64,000 bases of DNA from Cryptomeria japonica (GCF_030272615.1 NC_081406.1:468764400-468828399), one strand, 5' to 3'. Counted from the stretch's first letter, positions 23,301 through 35,707 are shown. Notes: a model not told the origin generated them from the sequence alone. Numbers and translations: made by a program.

Positions 23301-24619
23301 CCCTAGGGTTTCATCGCCTAGGGTTTTGGGCCACCCTCCCATGGTTTTTTTATTATTTATAAATTTTTTTATATATTTTAAAAAAACTTGAATATGTTGT
23401 TTAGTTAGTAATAAAAAAAAGGGGGAAATTTTATAATAAATAGAAGAAAAATATATTAAAAGTAATATATTTGTATTGTTAAAGTGAATGGAGATTTATA
23501 TTTCCAGCAAATTAGGAATAAACCAAAAAAGGGGATAGATATATTATTAAGTATAAATTAATCATTGGATTCAATATAGGCAATGAATTCCATTGAAATA
23601 ACAATTGTTTAAATGTTGTATTTAATTTTAGTTTCATTTAGTTAGTAAATACTGGGCCTCATTTTTAGATGCTAATGAATTAATTGAATGGTGAAATTAG
23701 TTTTAAAATGTATGCAATGGAATCTTAAATTAGCTAGGAGATGATTTTTCCATTTCCTTAATTGCTTTTAATGTAGATGTTCCTTATAGTGATTGGGTAA
23801 TTTTTGAGTTGGAGAAAAGAGGCTAGATTATTGTTGTAAAGCCAACTTGCCATGGAATGCATATCTAAGGATTAAATAACTTGTTTAGATGCTCAAAACA
23901 ATATGAGAAAAGACTGTATTTACCGGTTAACGCTTGTGCATGGTTTAATATTTTGTAATAGTTATGTCTATAATAATAGCACGTCCTTGTTATGTTTGTT
24001 TGGTTCCTGTCGTCTGGTTGCTTGTGTCTGGTCATAGTCGATCAAGTCTCCATTTAGGGTATCGACAGTTAAGTAATCCTCAAAGTTGCTTTTGATGTAT
24101 ACAGTAGAATCCACTTCAAAGGGATCATTATGTAATTAACGACCGAGGTGGTTGTTGTATTTTGGTAGTGTTCACCTATGTGGCAAAGATGTAAAAGACT
24201 TAAAACTTATGTAATCCTAACTATATTAAATGCCAGAGGGGTCTTGCAGTTGAGCAGACCTGGAGATGTAGCCCTCTAGGGGTGAACTCCGAGATCATAT
24301 TTGTGTTATGTGATGCTTTTGTCACTCTTATTTCATAGTTTAAATTATCATGTATGGTTGCTTTATGTAAGTGTATAATGGGAATTTTAGTGAAGCTAAG
24401 ACTCAAGTGCATAAATTTAGTCATCTTTTTAAATGTAGTAATTAGGGTCATAAAAGATTGTAATTATGACTATGGAAAAGTATTTTGTTAATGTTATTTA
24501 AAAGAAGTAATAGTGGAAAGAATCTCACTAGGTTACCATTATTGGATTAACTTGTTATAAAGCTTGTAAATTGAACGAATGTGAATGGGTAACAAAGATA
24601 GGATTAATGTTGTAATTTC

Positions 24620-25405
24620 TAAATTGGAATCTAATGGATGAACCTCATATGGGTATTTACCTTTTTATCTTAGTAAATGAACATCGTCATGTTAGTTATA
24701 TGTCACTATATTGGATGAATTTATTTAGTTATTTACATTTTAATCTTAACAAATAATCCTTACCAGATCAATTTTATAATTGGGTGAACTCAACTAGCTA
24801 TCCATATTATAACCCTAATAAATGAATTTCTTTATGATTAGCTAAAATTGAACTGAAAGGGAAGGATTCATTTAGTTGTTTATATCTTAATCTTAGCAAA
24901 TGTATCTCTTCATATTAACTTTATTTTAACTATAAAGAGTGACACACATTAAGTTAGCTATATTTTAATCCTAATGGAAGAACATCACTATGTACTTATA
25001 ATTTTAATCTTGAAAGAATGAATATCATCTTGCTAACTATATTTTAATTAAAGGGAAGAACTCAAGTGGCCCTAGTACATTTTCACCTTAATGAATTGAG
25101 CACCATCTATTGGCATTATTTTAACTCCAATGAAAGAACTCTATGTCTACTTACATTTTATCCTCCATAAAAGAACTACGACTCATTAGTTGGTTTTGCT
25201 TAAAATCAAATGAAGGAACCTCGTTTTATTATTTACAGCTTAATCCTTAATGAATGAATCTCATCTTATTAGCCATACTTTTAATTATAAAGGATGATAT
25301 CATTTGTGGTTGGTTACCTTTAACCCAAATGAATGAACTTCATTATATTAGCTGTATTATATCTAAAATGGGTGGACTCTTAAGTTAATTATGTTTTAAA
25401 GTGCA
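24620..25405 (+). repeat. Degenerate tandem repeat, about 40-bp unit, about 19 copies
   Basis: Successive segments follow the pattern AATGAATGAAC-TCAT-x-TTATTAGCTATA-TTTTAATCCT. Clear examples are at about 24938-24975, 25015-25053, 25249-25288 and 25327-25368. Units vary from about 36 to 48 bp and are strongly diverged, so the array is old. Confidence 0.65.
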
Positions 25406-25778
25406 TTGAGTAAATATCCTCATGTTAGCCTCCTCTCCATTCAAAATAGATGAACACTACCCAAATTCTAAAATGTCATATCGTCGATCATAACATATCC
25501 ATGACTTAAGCATTAACTCGTAATTAAGATATCCAGCTTATTGGATCAATTGTCATGAGTTGAGTTAGGTGTAAGGTTATGTAATCGCGTTGGGAAACTC
25601 CTTAGGTTCGTTTAGTCTTCCGCTGTGTAATCTAAGCTTTAGATAATTCCAAATTATCTTAATGTTGTGATTTATCATTAACACTCTTAATTATTATTAT
25701 AAAAAAAAATATTTACACTCTATTTGAGTGTTTTTAACTTAAACCCTTTGGGGTTTCCTGGTGGGGCAATACAATGAG

Positions 25779-26225
25779 TAACCCATTGCTTTTTATAGTA
25801 AATCCCTTCAAGTAGTGAGCTCAAATATGAAATCATGGAGAAACAAGCTTACGCTTTAGTGAGAGCTGTGGAAAATTTTAGATCTTATCTTGTGGGTGCC
25901 CATGTTATTTCTTATGTACCAAATGCAGTAGTTAAGGACATTTTTGTTCAGTTTGAGACAACAGGTCATAGGTGCAGATGGATTAACAAAGCACAAGAAT
26001 TTAACATCGACATCTAGATTACCAAGTTGGTCTGAGGGATAGGCTTAGCAAAGCTCATGGCAGAAGAAAATTTGGATGCTGCCCAAATAAATACCTTGTC
26101 TACCTCAGATGATAGGATATGTGGTTTACAACATACTTCATGGTTTACCAACATTTTGTATTTTCTAAAGTACATGGAGTGCCCTGATGAACTCACTAAT
26201 GCTTGGTAAAGAACTTTGAAGCTGC
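25779..26225 (+). pseudogene. GY1 RNase H, distal part, and linker to integrase
   Basis: Immediately after the ATGAG duplication, a PIAFYSKSL-like segment in broken frames is followed by EKQAYALVRAVENFRSYLVG (25835) and WINKAQEFNIDI, the RT-linked RNase H of gypsy elements. A stop at 26015 and further frameshifts follow. It completes the domain interrupted at 21265. Confidence 0.75.
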
Positions 26226-27381
26226 ATGCCCAAAGGCATTTTTTTTATTTTTGGATATTTATATTACAGAGATAGAGATGGTCTATTGTTGTTATGCCTA
26301 GATGAGCATCAGAATCAGGTAGTACTTAAGGAAACACATGCAATTTTATGTGGAGGCCACTACACAACAAAGACTACCGCCCACAAGGTGCTAAGGGCTA
26401 GATACTTTTGGCCTACATTGTTCAAGGTTGCCCATGAATTTTTCAAAAGATGGGAGCCTTGTCAAAAGTTCTCCAGTAAGTTGAAGTATTTAGAAGCTCT
26501 GCCTCTCAAGCCCATGCAAGTTGAAGCCCCTTTTCATCAATAGGGTAAAAATTTTATTGGAGAAATGACTAAAAAGTCTAGTGGAGGGTAGAAATGGATT
26601 CTTGTAGCCACAAAATATTTCACAAAATGGGTGGAAGTTATCCCCACTAGACAGGCAACTAGTAGGGTTGTAATTGATTTTATAACATGAAACATTATCA
26701 CTAGGTTTGGGGTCCTAGTAAGATTAATAATGGACAATGTAATGCACTTAAGATCTGAGGAGTTAATTGATTTTTGTAGTACCTATGGCATCAATATCTC
26801 CTATTCATCCCCATATAATCCCCAAGGAAATGGGAAGGTTGAGTCCAACAATAAGAGTCTGTTGAAGATCATCAAGAGAACTCTTGAGAATAATAAAAAG
26901 GCTTGGGTTTCAAAGTTGAAGACTGCATTGTTGGCTGATAGAATCACTGTCAAGAAAGCTATAGGAAAATCTCCATTTGAGTTGGTGTATGACACATAGG
27001 TTAGGTTGCCTATGTATAAGTTTATTTAGGAAAATGAATGGGATATACCTAAGCCAATGGAAGAAAGGATGAAACAATTTGCAGAGCTTGATGAGACTAG
27101 AAATGATGCCCACAAAAGAAACATGAAGCTACAAAAATGAAGCAAATACTTGTTTGATAAAAGAGATTCAAATATAAAATTTGAGGTGGATGATTTGGTT
27201 TTGGCATGGAATGCAAGAGGCAAAGACAAAGGAAAATATGGTAAGTTTGAGGCTCTGTGGCTTGGTCTGTATGTTGTTTCAAAAAAACATGGTGAGGATT
27301 CCTATTTTCTTACAAACATGAATGGTGAAATGTAAGAAATTCTAGTGCATGGACAGTTCCTGAAGCATTTATTAGCTTAAA
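26226..27381 (+). pseudogene. GY1 integrase
   Basis: The zinc-binding region (HAILCGGHYTTKTTAHKVL...RYFWPT...RWEPCQ, 26340-26470) has its first Cys replaced by Trp. In the core, the first catalytic Asp is Asn (GKNFIGEM), the second is kept (IMDN), and the Glu is kept (PQGNGKVESNNKSLL near 26820-26870). Stops occur at 26541, 26589 and 26688. The C-terminal module (FEVDDLVLAWNARGKDKGKY, WLGLYVVSKKHGEDSYFLTN, then VHGQFLKHLLA) ends near 27379. Confidence 0.8.
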
Positions 27382-27528
27382 TCCTTCTTCCATGTACAGT
27401 GGTGTAGGGTTTGTACATATGTTAGGTTTTTTTAAATATCTCTTGTGTTTTTTGAAGTGGTTTGCTCTCCTAGAGATCTAAATTCTCACTTTGATCCTGT
27501 GAATCAAACGTCCCCAACTAGAGCCACT
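27382..27528 (+). other. GY1 3' untranslated region
   Basis: Sequence between the integrase end and the 3' LTR start. No ORF. A strong polypurine tract is not visible just before TGTTGGG at 27529; the flank reads CCAACTAGAGCCAC. Confidence 0.5.
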
Positions 27529-27914
27529 GTTGGGAGTGCTAATTTTTTGTATAATAGAGTCTTCTGTATTTCTAAAATGTCCTTGATGGTAGGGTTTTAG
27601 AGGGGTTTTAAAATTTTCTAAGTGGCCTTTGATTTATCCCCGAATTTTTTTTAATTCTTTGTTCACTGTGAGTAGCTAGTCTCTGTGTCTTAAGTTATTC
27701 ATTCTAAGTCATGTGTATATGGGCCCTGTGCACTAGGTCTTATCTTTTGATTCGTTTGCTTTTATTTTTTCAAAGGGTTTAATGATTTGCGTGTAAGTCA
27801 CATGTTTTAAAAACCTAAGTGTCCTAGGTGTGCTCACATTATGACCCCTTTACTCCTCAGTAAGTGACCATGTGTTGACAAATTTCACTTAAGTCCGCCC
27901 TTGTGTTCTTGGTC

Positions 27915-28775
27915 ACTGCGGGATAGCGGGGTTGCTATTTAGGAGACCTTAGTTCCTATCTCATAGGACATTTGTTATGAGTTTTCAGAGGGTGCAGAAT
28001 AGTATGAAGCTTATTTAGTGATATAATTCTTATCCCACAAAGTGTTTGGTATGGCCATCTCTGGCATGTAGGATAGCAGGATGTGCTTTGAAGCCAAGAA
28101 AACAGACTCCCACAAGCAGTGCGAGAGGCAAGAAATGTTTATGTGGGATAGAAAGAACTAAAAGAAATGAAGCCCCACTACTCCATGAGGTGCTATCAAG
28201 AAGGTAAATCCCACTACAGGACAATGGGATAAAAATAAACAAAGACAAAGATTCCCCCCGCAAAGACCTAATGGACAAAAGAAATGCACTACGAGATAGC
28301 AAGAGAGAGTGTTGAAGGAACAAATTGAAGACCCCACCATCTCACTGCGTTGAAGGCAGTAGAGTTAAGACCATGCGAGATGGATTTCATCTGCAAAGAA
28401 ATGAGGCCCTACTATCTCGCATGGAGGAAAGTATGAAGATGGAAAAGAAAAGAAATAATGAAGACATGTGATGTGGGATAGTGGGAAAGAGTCAAGATGC
28501 TTAGAAAGGGGTTTCCCATAGACTTGAAAGAGTATCAAGGAAAGTAAAACAAGATAGCAACATAAATTTTTTGCCTTCTACGCCATCCTGTGGGTGTTTT
28601 AGAAATAAGAAAGGGATGCTATGGGACAACAATGATAAGGAGAAGACATTGCAGGATAGAAGGTAATAGGGAATCAATGATTTCTCGCTATCTCACAGCC
28701 TGAAGCAAGGCATAATGATGACTATGTGAGATATTGAATAACAAGGAAACATGGGGACCTCGTCATCCTGTAGAG
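27915..28775 (+). repeat. GY1 U3 motif array, 3' LTR copy
   Basis: Same dispersed motif as in the 5' LTR, here with a better example, TGCGGGATAGCGGGG at 27917. Others: AGGATAGCAGGATG (about 28069), TGTGGGATAGAAAG (about 28142), CTATCTCGCATGG (about 28411), TGTGGGATAGTGGG (about 28471), GCAGGATAGAAGG (about 28652) and CTCGCTATCTCACA (about 28684). Both orientations occur. Confidence 0.6.
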
Positions 28776-29269
28776 GTCATAATTTCATAAAAGTGACAAT
28801 TTAAGGCTATGGATTTTGGTGTGTTTTCAAAGGTGGCAGAGTAATATGAGAGGGGGGCCATGTTAGTAGTCAAAAGTGTCAACATGAGATCTAAGCCATT
28901 CATTTGAGGTTCCATAGTAGCATTTGAATTTTCAAATCCACCAACCAACTGAAGCTTGCACGTATGAAGTAATCATGATTCATCTCTTAGCAATAAAAGC
29001 AAAATTCAAAGTGCAGTTTCTCACCCTACGATTGAAGAGAAAAGCATAGAGTGAGAAAAGGTGAACCAAAAGTGATTGAAGCATCCCTAGAGTTTTCAAT
29101 AACACCCATTTGCATCAAAAGTAGTAAGACAACACTTCAAGCCTCTCTCTGGGCTTTTGTAGGGAAATTTGTGAGCATTTGTGTGAATTTGTCTGAGACT
29201 TTACCTAGCCATAGGAAGAGGTCTGTCTGTATAAGATGTTTTAAGGGTTTAATATTCTTAGATATAGTA

Positions 29270-29865
29270 ATGGCCCCTCCAACTGATAAAACCACTCCCA
29301 CTGCTTCCCAAGAGATTCCCGAATTGGGAACAATATATTCTTAGCTTGAGATTACCCATGCAATCCCTTTGGTAGCTATCCCACCAATCCATGTTGTTGC
29401 TGATAAACCCTCAAAAGAGAAAAACCCTCTAATTACCACTCAAACTTCTCAAGCTGGTGAGTCAAGTGTACCATCATAGAAGGAAGTTGTCAAACCAAAG
29501 ACAAAGAGAATAGTTAAGGATTTCATTGTAGTCCCCTCTAATAGTGAACATTTTAGAGAGTTGATCCCTTCTCCAAAAGAAAGAAAACCTACCCTTAAGA
29601 GAAGGAAGGCTTCTCCTAAGAAACCATTTGCTCAATAATCCACATAGGCTCTCCCATCTATATAGAATCCACAAGAGGAAGAGTCTAGCCCTCAAAAGGA
29701 GGCCCCAAGCACAAAAGAAGAAGATCTCCCACAAATAAAGCCATACCCTCAACTGCAATAGCATCAAGATAGGCCGTTACAGTGGAAGCCGCATCTCCTA
29801 TCACTGAAGAGGCTTAATAGGAGTAAGTAGAGGAAGCTCAATATTCATCAATCCTAACTAAAATT
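29270..29865 (+). pseudogene. GY1 U3 ORF, 3' LTR copy, first block
   Basis: ATG at 29270 gives MAPPTDKTTPTASQEIPELG, matching the 5' LTR ORF start. It continues, with stops, through the Lys-rich disordered region to the GY2 insertion point and resumes at 55243. Confidence 0.6.
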
Positions 29866-30620
29866 TGTTGACAATTATTTTGACACACCTACCAACAGTC
29901 AGGTAGCCAATGTGAACACCCACCACCTCTCTTGAAAAGAAATAAGTTTAGGAAAACTAACTACTCCGAGGTCTCTATAGTCGGGTCATGACGGTGATGG
30001 GAATCCCAATGGTTGATGTGGTTGTACCTATTAAGGGGCTTGTTGGTTGAAACTAAATCCCATTGATCATTAATGGCTTAACTTCCTCCTTTTTTTTTGT
30101 ATTTTATGATTTAAGATTCTCTAGAAAATAAACTATGATGAGTAAAGGAAACAAGAAAACAACAATGAAACCAATTCAATAACAACTTAACAAGCTACTC
30201 AATTAATTCTGTGCAATCCAAAAACTATCAGATATTATCCAAATTAGCATTCAACAATGTACCTCCAGTAAACCTGCAAAATCGTCAACTTTATAGACTT
30301 ATGGAAATAAAATCACCAATAATATCATCTACCACAATAATTCTCATACACCACTTACGTGCGCCATATGATTCATAAAGTAACAAACAAAATATCAAAC
30401 CACATTGCTAATTCCAAAAAATAGATGTTATTGGATCACAAAGAATAACTTCATAGAATATATGTATAGATCAAGCAATCTACAAGCTACTTCTTGTATT
30501 AATCTCAAAGAATGTGTAACAAAAATAACTCAAGTTCATAACAATATGTAAAATAATCTAAAATTTCTAAGTGGGCCTCAAATCATCAATTTGTGGACCC
30601 CTACAAATGAATAAAACTTC

Positions 30621-30630
30621 TCAATTTATA
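30621..30630 (-). promoter_or_regulatory. Candidate GY2 LTR TATA element (copy A)
   Basis: Minus-strand TATAAATTGA lies downstream of the U3 ORF and is conserved in the 5' LTR at 50023-50015. It could be the LTR promoter. An alternative, TATAAAAGG at 50331-50323, overlaps the ORF end and is deleted here. Confidence 0.35.
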
Positions 30631-30889
30631 GAGTTTTCTATCCTACTTTCTAGGAAATAAATCTAATCTAAATTAAGAACTCAAAACTAGGAGTCACAGT
30701 TAACTTGCAAGTTTTTGCTTCTAGACTCCAGTTAACTACTACAAAACAAAGGTTCAATGAGCACTACGAAGAGCATGCTATATGAGCCAAGCTTTCGTAG
30801 TCATGCATAATTTTGTTCAAAAATGGAATAGGAGTTGGAACTACCATCGGAGTGCCAGTGGAGAAGTCATGTAAAATCTCTTCTCATTA

Positions 30890-33800
30890 ATACTTTTTCA
30901 AGATTTCCTCTGCCTTCTCTCTTTTCTTTTCAGATTCCCCTATTGTTTTTGCTGCCTCTTGACATTGGGTGATCAGGTACATGTATATGTCCATCAGTGT
31001 GACATCAAAATGAGCTGGAGGTTGTAAATGATGGGCCTCATATACATCCCACTAGTTCAATAATTTATTTTCCTCTATGACCCTTGTATTGGTTATCCCT
31101 AATCCAAAAATTCTGAGTAGATGCTTTACAAAATCCTCATATTTAAAAATTACCTTGAGGAGAGGAACCCAGATGCCTGCCACATCCTTCACATACTGCT
31201 AAAGGATCTCAATCTTCAATTCCAAAATGTATACGTAAGATTGCAAGTTTTTACAACTATCACCATCCAAAAGGTCCTCCTCCATTATTACCTCTTCTCA
31301 TAAATACAATACTTTATTCAAAATCAAGAACTATTTACTAAAAATTTTGAGCTTTCACTCCCATTTCTGAGAAGAAGAAGCTAATGCTCCTCCCACCTGT
31401 ACTGCCTCCTTATACTCCTTCATAGTATTATACAAAACCAATCTAATTTTTAAGGCATTTATTTGGGCCCATGACTTTGTTGTAGCAGCTACCTGTCTTA
31501 CCTCCATTAATGCTTTTACCTCTCCCTCTGGGAGTGATGAGGTTGATAGTAGATTATCATTCCTACAAGTATCTAATGGCTTGCCCATATCTATTAGATT
31601 TTATTTGTACTACTTTAGCTATGTTTTAAGCTCTATGTGGGAGGTATGTTCTTTTTGTATTCGTCCCCTGACGACACTAGTGGCAAGTTCCAAAGTATCT
31701 AACTCTCCCCACTTTGTTTGCTTGCCCAATTTTACTTGAGATACTTGGTATTTCAGGGAGGTTTGACCCTTTTTGTGAAGTGGAACTGCCACATCTACAA
31801 CCACTTCACTGGAACCTATTCTTGACAAATGATGTACAACCTTAGGTTTCTTGACCTTTCTTGGTTCCTCCATGATTGCTTGTTGTAGTGTAACTTTACA
31901 TAGCTCTACTTTCCTTTTCTTCTTCTCAAAAGTGAATTTGAGCCATTGTGGTATATCATTATCCTTGTTACCTTGATGTGACACTATGTTAGCAGTTACA
32001 ATATGGATATCTGCCTATTCTTCTGCTTCATCCCTCTCTTCTGCTTCTGTCTATTTAGGATCTTGAGGTGAAGCAACTTGGAGGGCCAGATTAGTTTGGA
32101 GAGCAATGTTAACATTCAACTATTGTTTCTTGTGCAATTCTACCAACTTATCACTAACCTCTTCTCCAAATGACCTCACCTCATTACCTACTTTTGTCAT
32201 ACCTTGCCCGACAGCTATATCCTTAAGGAGGTCTTCTTGGTCTTGAGAGGTTAAGACGAATCATTCATTCAACAAATATTCCACCTCACTTCATTATTTC
32301 TCCCCTCCAATTAGTTGTTTCTCATCTCCCTATTCTTCTTCTTGATCTGAATCAGTCTCAATATTATGGACACTTACAGTTTTTGTGGTAGGCCTAAATC
32401 CCTATGTCCTAGGCAGAACTACGGCTATATCAATCCATGGTAGTATAGGAGCATTGGTAACTGGGACCTATGCTACAACTATTGCAGGAGGATTAGTGGG
32501 CACATCCTCATATATTTATGTTCCTTCTTCTTTCTCCTAAGCACCTTCTCCTACAACTTGCCCTATAGTTGTCCTTGGTGAAAGGACTTCAGCAAGTGAC
32601 ATTGCCCCTAATCCATCCATTACCCCCATCTCTACAACCTTCTTCAATAACTCAGAGCTTCTTATCTACACATGAAGCTTTGCTAGTAAGTCATCAATTC
32701 TATCTTTAGGCCCAACTGCTTCATCCAGATCAGTGGATGTATTTTTTCTTGAGCTTGATTTTTTTTTTGAGCATACTCCTTATAACCCTTGATTGGGGCA
32801 CCCCTGAGGTGGAATCTTTCTACTTCATGTTTTAAGCACTTGGCCTAACCCTTAAACTGAGCCACTATTTGGTCCTATTAATGACTACTTGGGAGACTTT
32901 ATCTATACAAAGATATTCATGTGTGGACCACCTTATAGGGGAGAGAGCCTTTTTATCAATTTCCTTCTCTTTATATGCAACATCAAGAAAGTCTCCATCA
33001 TCCCTTAGGTATTTGGGGAGATTAGTTTCAATTTTAAAATCCCTTATTTGGGGTACAGATAATCTATTAAAACTCTTCTCGCTCACTTGAAAACGGTCCT
33101 GGAGGTTTGCCCCAAAATCCTCCAATTTGGGCTTATGTCCCTCATATGCTTTAGGCATAGTTTGCTTGAGTTTCCCATAGGGATCATAAAATTCCCTAGC
33201 ATAATCGAACTCGATTAAGTTCAAATCTTGGAGCTCTTGCTCTGCCATCTTTTCTACTTGTATCTTTGAACAAGAGAAATACCCAATGGACACTGAAAAA
33301 TCAATCCTTATTTTATGCTTGGATGACAGGTGGGATTGAAGGCCTAGCGGCTGCCTAACATACTCTAACTAGATGATTTGATCATTGCAATACCTTGGTA
33401 GCAGCATTGGGTTTCCTATAAACCCACTGACCCTTATGTAAGTGGAGTGTTAGTTTTGAATAAAGTGACATGCCCATTCTTGGATGATGGCCATGACCTT
33501 CGGGCTAATTCTATATCCTATGTTTCTAGTTAACTTAATGGTTATGGGGAAGAGGAAGGCATCATTAATCCTTTTGAAGTGTGCCTTTGGTTTAGTGAAG
33601 GGGAGTTCGGTATAATATTCCTAGACCTTCTTTTGCCTTCTTCATCTTCAAGGTGACCTTCCACCTCTAGGCCTGGAAATTTACATGCTCTTTCAACCAC
33701 CCAAATAACATAGGAGGTAAAAAATAATTTCTTGGTCTGGTGGACCTCCTTCATCTATCTACATATATTGTCAGAAAGGATCTGGGCCCAATTAAAGTAT

Positions 33801-34447
33801 TGTTTCCCTATGAGGATGGTGGTCGTGAATTAAAACATCCAGGGGTGAAAGTGTTTGCTATCAGATTTGCCAAAGGCCCTACTCAACATGATGACTAGGT
33901 CTCTGTGAGGCTCTTTGAAGTCTTCCCTCAGTATTTTCATGGCCTTTAACCCCATTTTCCTCTCCTCTTCTAGCGAATTTTCATTCATGTGTCTCTTTTT
34001 TGAAGTCACATTGTTGTTCGATTCACTCATGGATTCCTCTTCAATTGAGAGGAATATCTCATCTCTGGTGGGGATATCGAACACAAATCCAAGCATGTCT
34101 AGAGACAAATCTATTACTGTTTTACCCTGTGCGTCTATGCATTTCTTGGTATGAGGGTCATAGAATTGGGCGATTGTCATAATGAACTCCGGATCCTATA
34201 CCGATTGCGGGAAGATGGTAGCCTCCACTAGTCCCGATCTCTTTATCCTTCACTGTGGGGCTTCCAACCTTGGTTTATCCAACTGAGTCTTAATTTCTTC
34301 ACTCTCAATGTGCCTAATCTTGGTATCTATAACCCGTTTAATCTGGTCATCTACTTTTGAAACATAAAGTTGCCCTTGATAATGGTATTTCATGGTTGCA
34401 GGAAATCGGTCAATGTCTTTGCCTCTGTTGCTGGAAGTTGGGTCCAT
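30890..34447 (-). pseudogene. GY2 U3 accessory ORF, copy A
   Basis: ATG on the minus strand at 34447 (MDPTSSNRGKDIDRFPATMK). It continues with AQFYDPHTKKCIDAQGKTVI, LGFVFDIP, FHPWMF, TSYVIWVVERA, then QDLNLIEFDYAREFYDPYGK near 33220 and a charged C-terminal part (PRKVKKPKVVHHLSR near 31850). In-frame stops and shifts occur near 34250, 33830, 33540 and 32865. See the 5' LTR copy (50317-53918) for interpretation. Confidence 0.6.
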
Positions 34448-34519
34448 CTAATCACTTGAATCTGCAAGAAGGAAACAAGTGCTAATCCCTTGTACAAAAC
34501 ATGAAAAACTTCATTCACC

Positions 34520-35625
34520 TCAAGACTTTGGGGTAGATATTTCTCTTTTAGAAAAATGATCTTAGAACTCTAGGGTTCTGTGGTAGATAAGTTTTGAAAC
34601 CAAATGATCTGGAACTCCATAGTTTTGGGTTGGGTGCAGTGAATGAAATCTTGAACTCTGGAGTTCCAAGCTTGATGGATTACAAATGGGTCCAGAACTC
34701 CAGGGTTCCGAGCTTGATGGATGAGGCTCACTTCAGGAGTCCGGGGTTCCAGAGTCTTGAGTTAGACACAAGGGACACGTAAAAAGACTTAAAACATAAT
34801 GAGCTCTAAAGGAATAGACCTTGAAACTCTGGGGTTCCAGGATTTCGGGGTTTGTGGTACTACTTCTTTACAAAGGAAAATCTAAAACTCTGGGATTCTA
34901 GGGTCATTGTGCATTAGGAACAATACTAACCTCAAAACTATGGGGTTCCAAGGTCTGCGGAAAATCAACTTAATCGGGATCTCTGGGGATCCAGCGTAAG
35001 ACTAGGGCATGCGAGGAACTAAGAAAAATAAGGCAAAAATGAAAAAAACAAGAAAAAATGCAAGACAAGAAGATCTAAACTAGAAAACGACAAGGAGGGC
35101 AATAACAATCACCAACCTGTTGAGAAAAATCGCCCAAGAATGTGAAAGGAGCTCAGAAGAATGGAGGCACAAAGTCTGGGGGTCAAAGGTAACAGCTCTG
35201 AAAGGTTAAATGCATAAATGAGCTTTGAAAAGTTCATTCTTCCTATTTATAGCCCTCGAACCTCATCTGTACAAATGCCTTCAACATGACCTCAGGACTT
35301 TGGGGTTTTAGATTTCCTAGGTTAATGCCAAAAACCTCACCTTGAAACTCCAGGGATCCGGTGTTTCGTGGTGCACAAGGACAAGCAAGCAAATGATCAA
35401 CCTCGGGAGCCTGGAGTTCCTAAGTCATGGGGTTGATGGACAAAAAAAAACACACCTTGGGACTCTGAAACTCTGAAGTTCTGAGGTAGACAAAAGAAAA
35501 TAGACAAGACAATGCACCATCTCGGGACTCTAGGGTTTCAGGGTTCCAAGGTGGATAAAGAAAAAAACAAAAAGAAAGAGACCTCAGGACTCCAGGGTTC
35601 CAAGGTAAAAGGAGAAAAACTTAAA
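34520..35625 (-). repeat. GY2 U3 palindromic-motif array, copy A
   Basis: Repeated GGAACTCCGGGGTTCCGAGG-like words every 35-100 bp, for example AACTCTAGGGTTCTG near 34566, AACTCCAGGGTTCCG near 34696 and GACTCCAGGGTTCC near 35586. Copies here are more decayed at CpG than in copy C. Confidence 0.65.
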
Positions 35626-35707
35626 ACCAAGCAATAGAATGCAAAAGAGGGACCCCATATTTTCAACACAAGAAAACTAATGGGGGTTAGGTATGCAGGG
35701 CATAGCA

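Larger units (their letters stand above)
21266..25773 (+). mobile_element. 4.5-kb solo-LTR-like insertion in GY1 RNase H
   Basis: Starts TGTAATGCCCC and ends GGGGCAATACA (inverted ends), flanked by perfect ATGAG duplications (21261-21265 and 25774-25778). Removing it rejoins the RNase H reading. There is no gag, pol or internal domain, so a solo LTR of a chromovirus-like element (TGTAAYGCCCC-type start) is the simplest reading. It is very AT-rich apart from a GC-rich island at about 23050-23345, and carries a degenerate 40-bp tandem array at 24620-25405. ORFs inside the island come from GC-rich repeats and are not credible genes. I see no other structure in 21300-23000 or 23400-24600. Confidence 0.75.
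27529..29865 (+). repeat. GY1 3' LTR, first block
   Basis: Aligns with 1881-5047 of the 5' LTR but lacks the 787-bp insertion. It contains the motif array (about 27915-28775) and the start of the U3 ORF (ATG 29270). GY2 inserted after ATCCTAACTA; AAATT at 29861-29865 corresponds to AGACT in the uninterrupted copy (5048-5052) and at the right side of GY2 (55243-55247). Confidence 0.85.
29866..35707 (-). repeat. GY2 3' LTR (copy A, 5842 bp)
   Basis: Aligns end to end with 49270-55242. Plus-strand start TGTTGACAATTATTTTGACA, end GGGCATAGCA. From its right end it carries the GAACTCCGGGGTTC motif array (about 35620-34520), the U3 ORF (34447 to about 30890) and an AT-rich downstream part (30890-29866) with no ORF. 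A deletion near 30889 removes about 100 bp that is present in the 5' LTR at about 50290-50405. Confidence 0.85.

Noticed and set aside
22886-23362. Gly/Pro-rich ORF in the GC island of the 4.5-kb insertion
   Set aside because: Composition follows the 60-bp repeats; open on both strands, with no domain.
24600-25410. CRISPR-like array
   Set aside because: Units are degenerate throughout with no constant repeat and variable spacer pattern, and the genome is plant nuclear.
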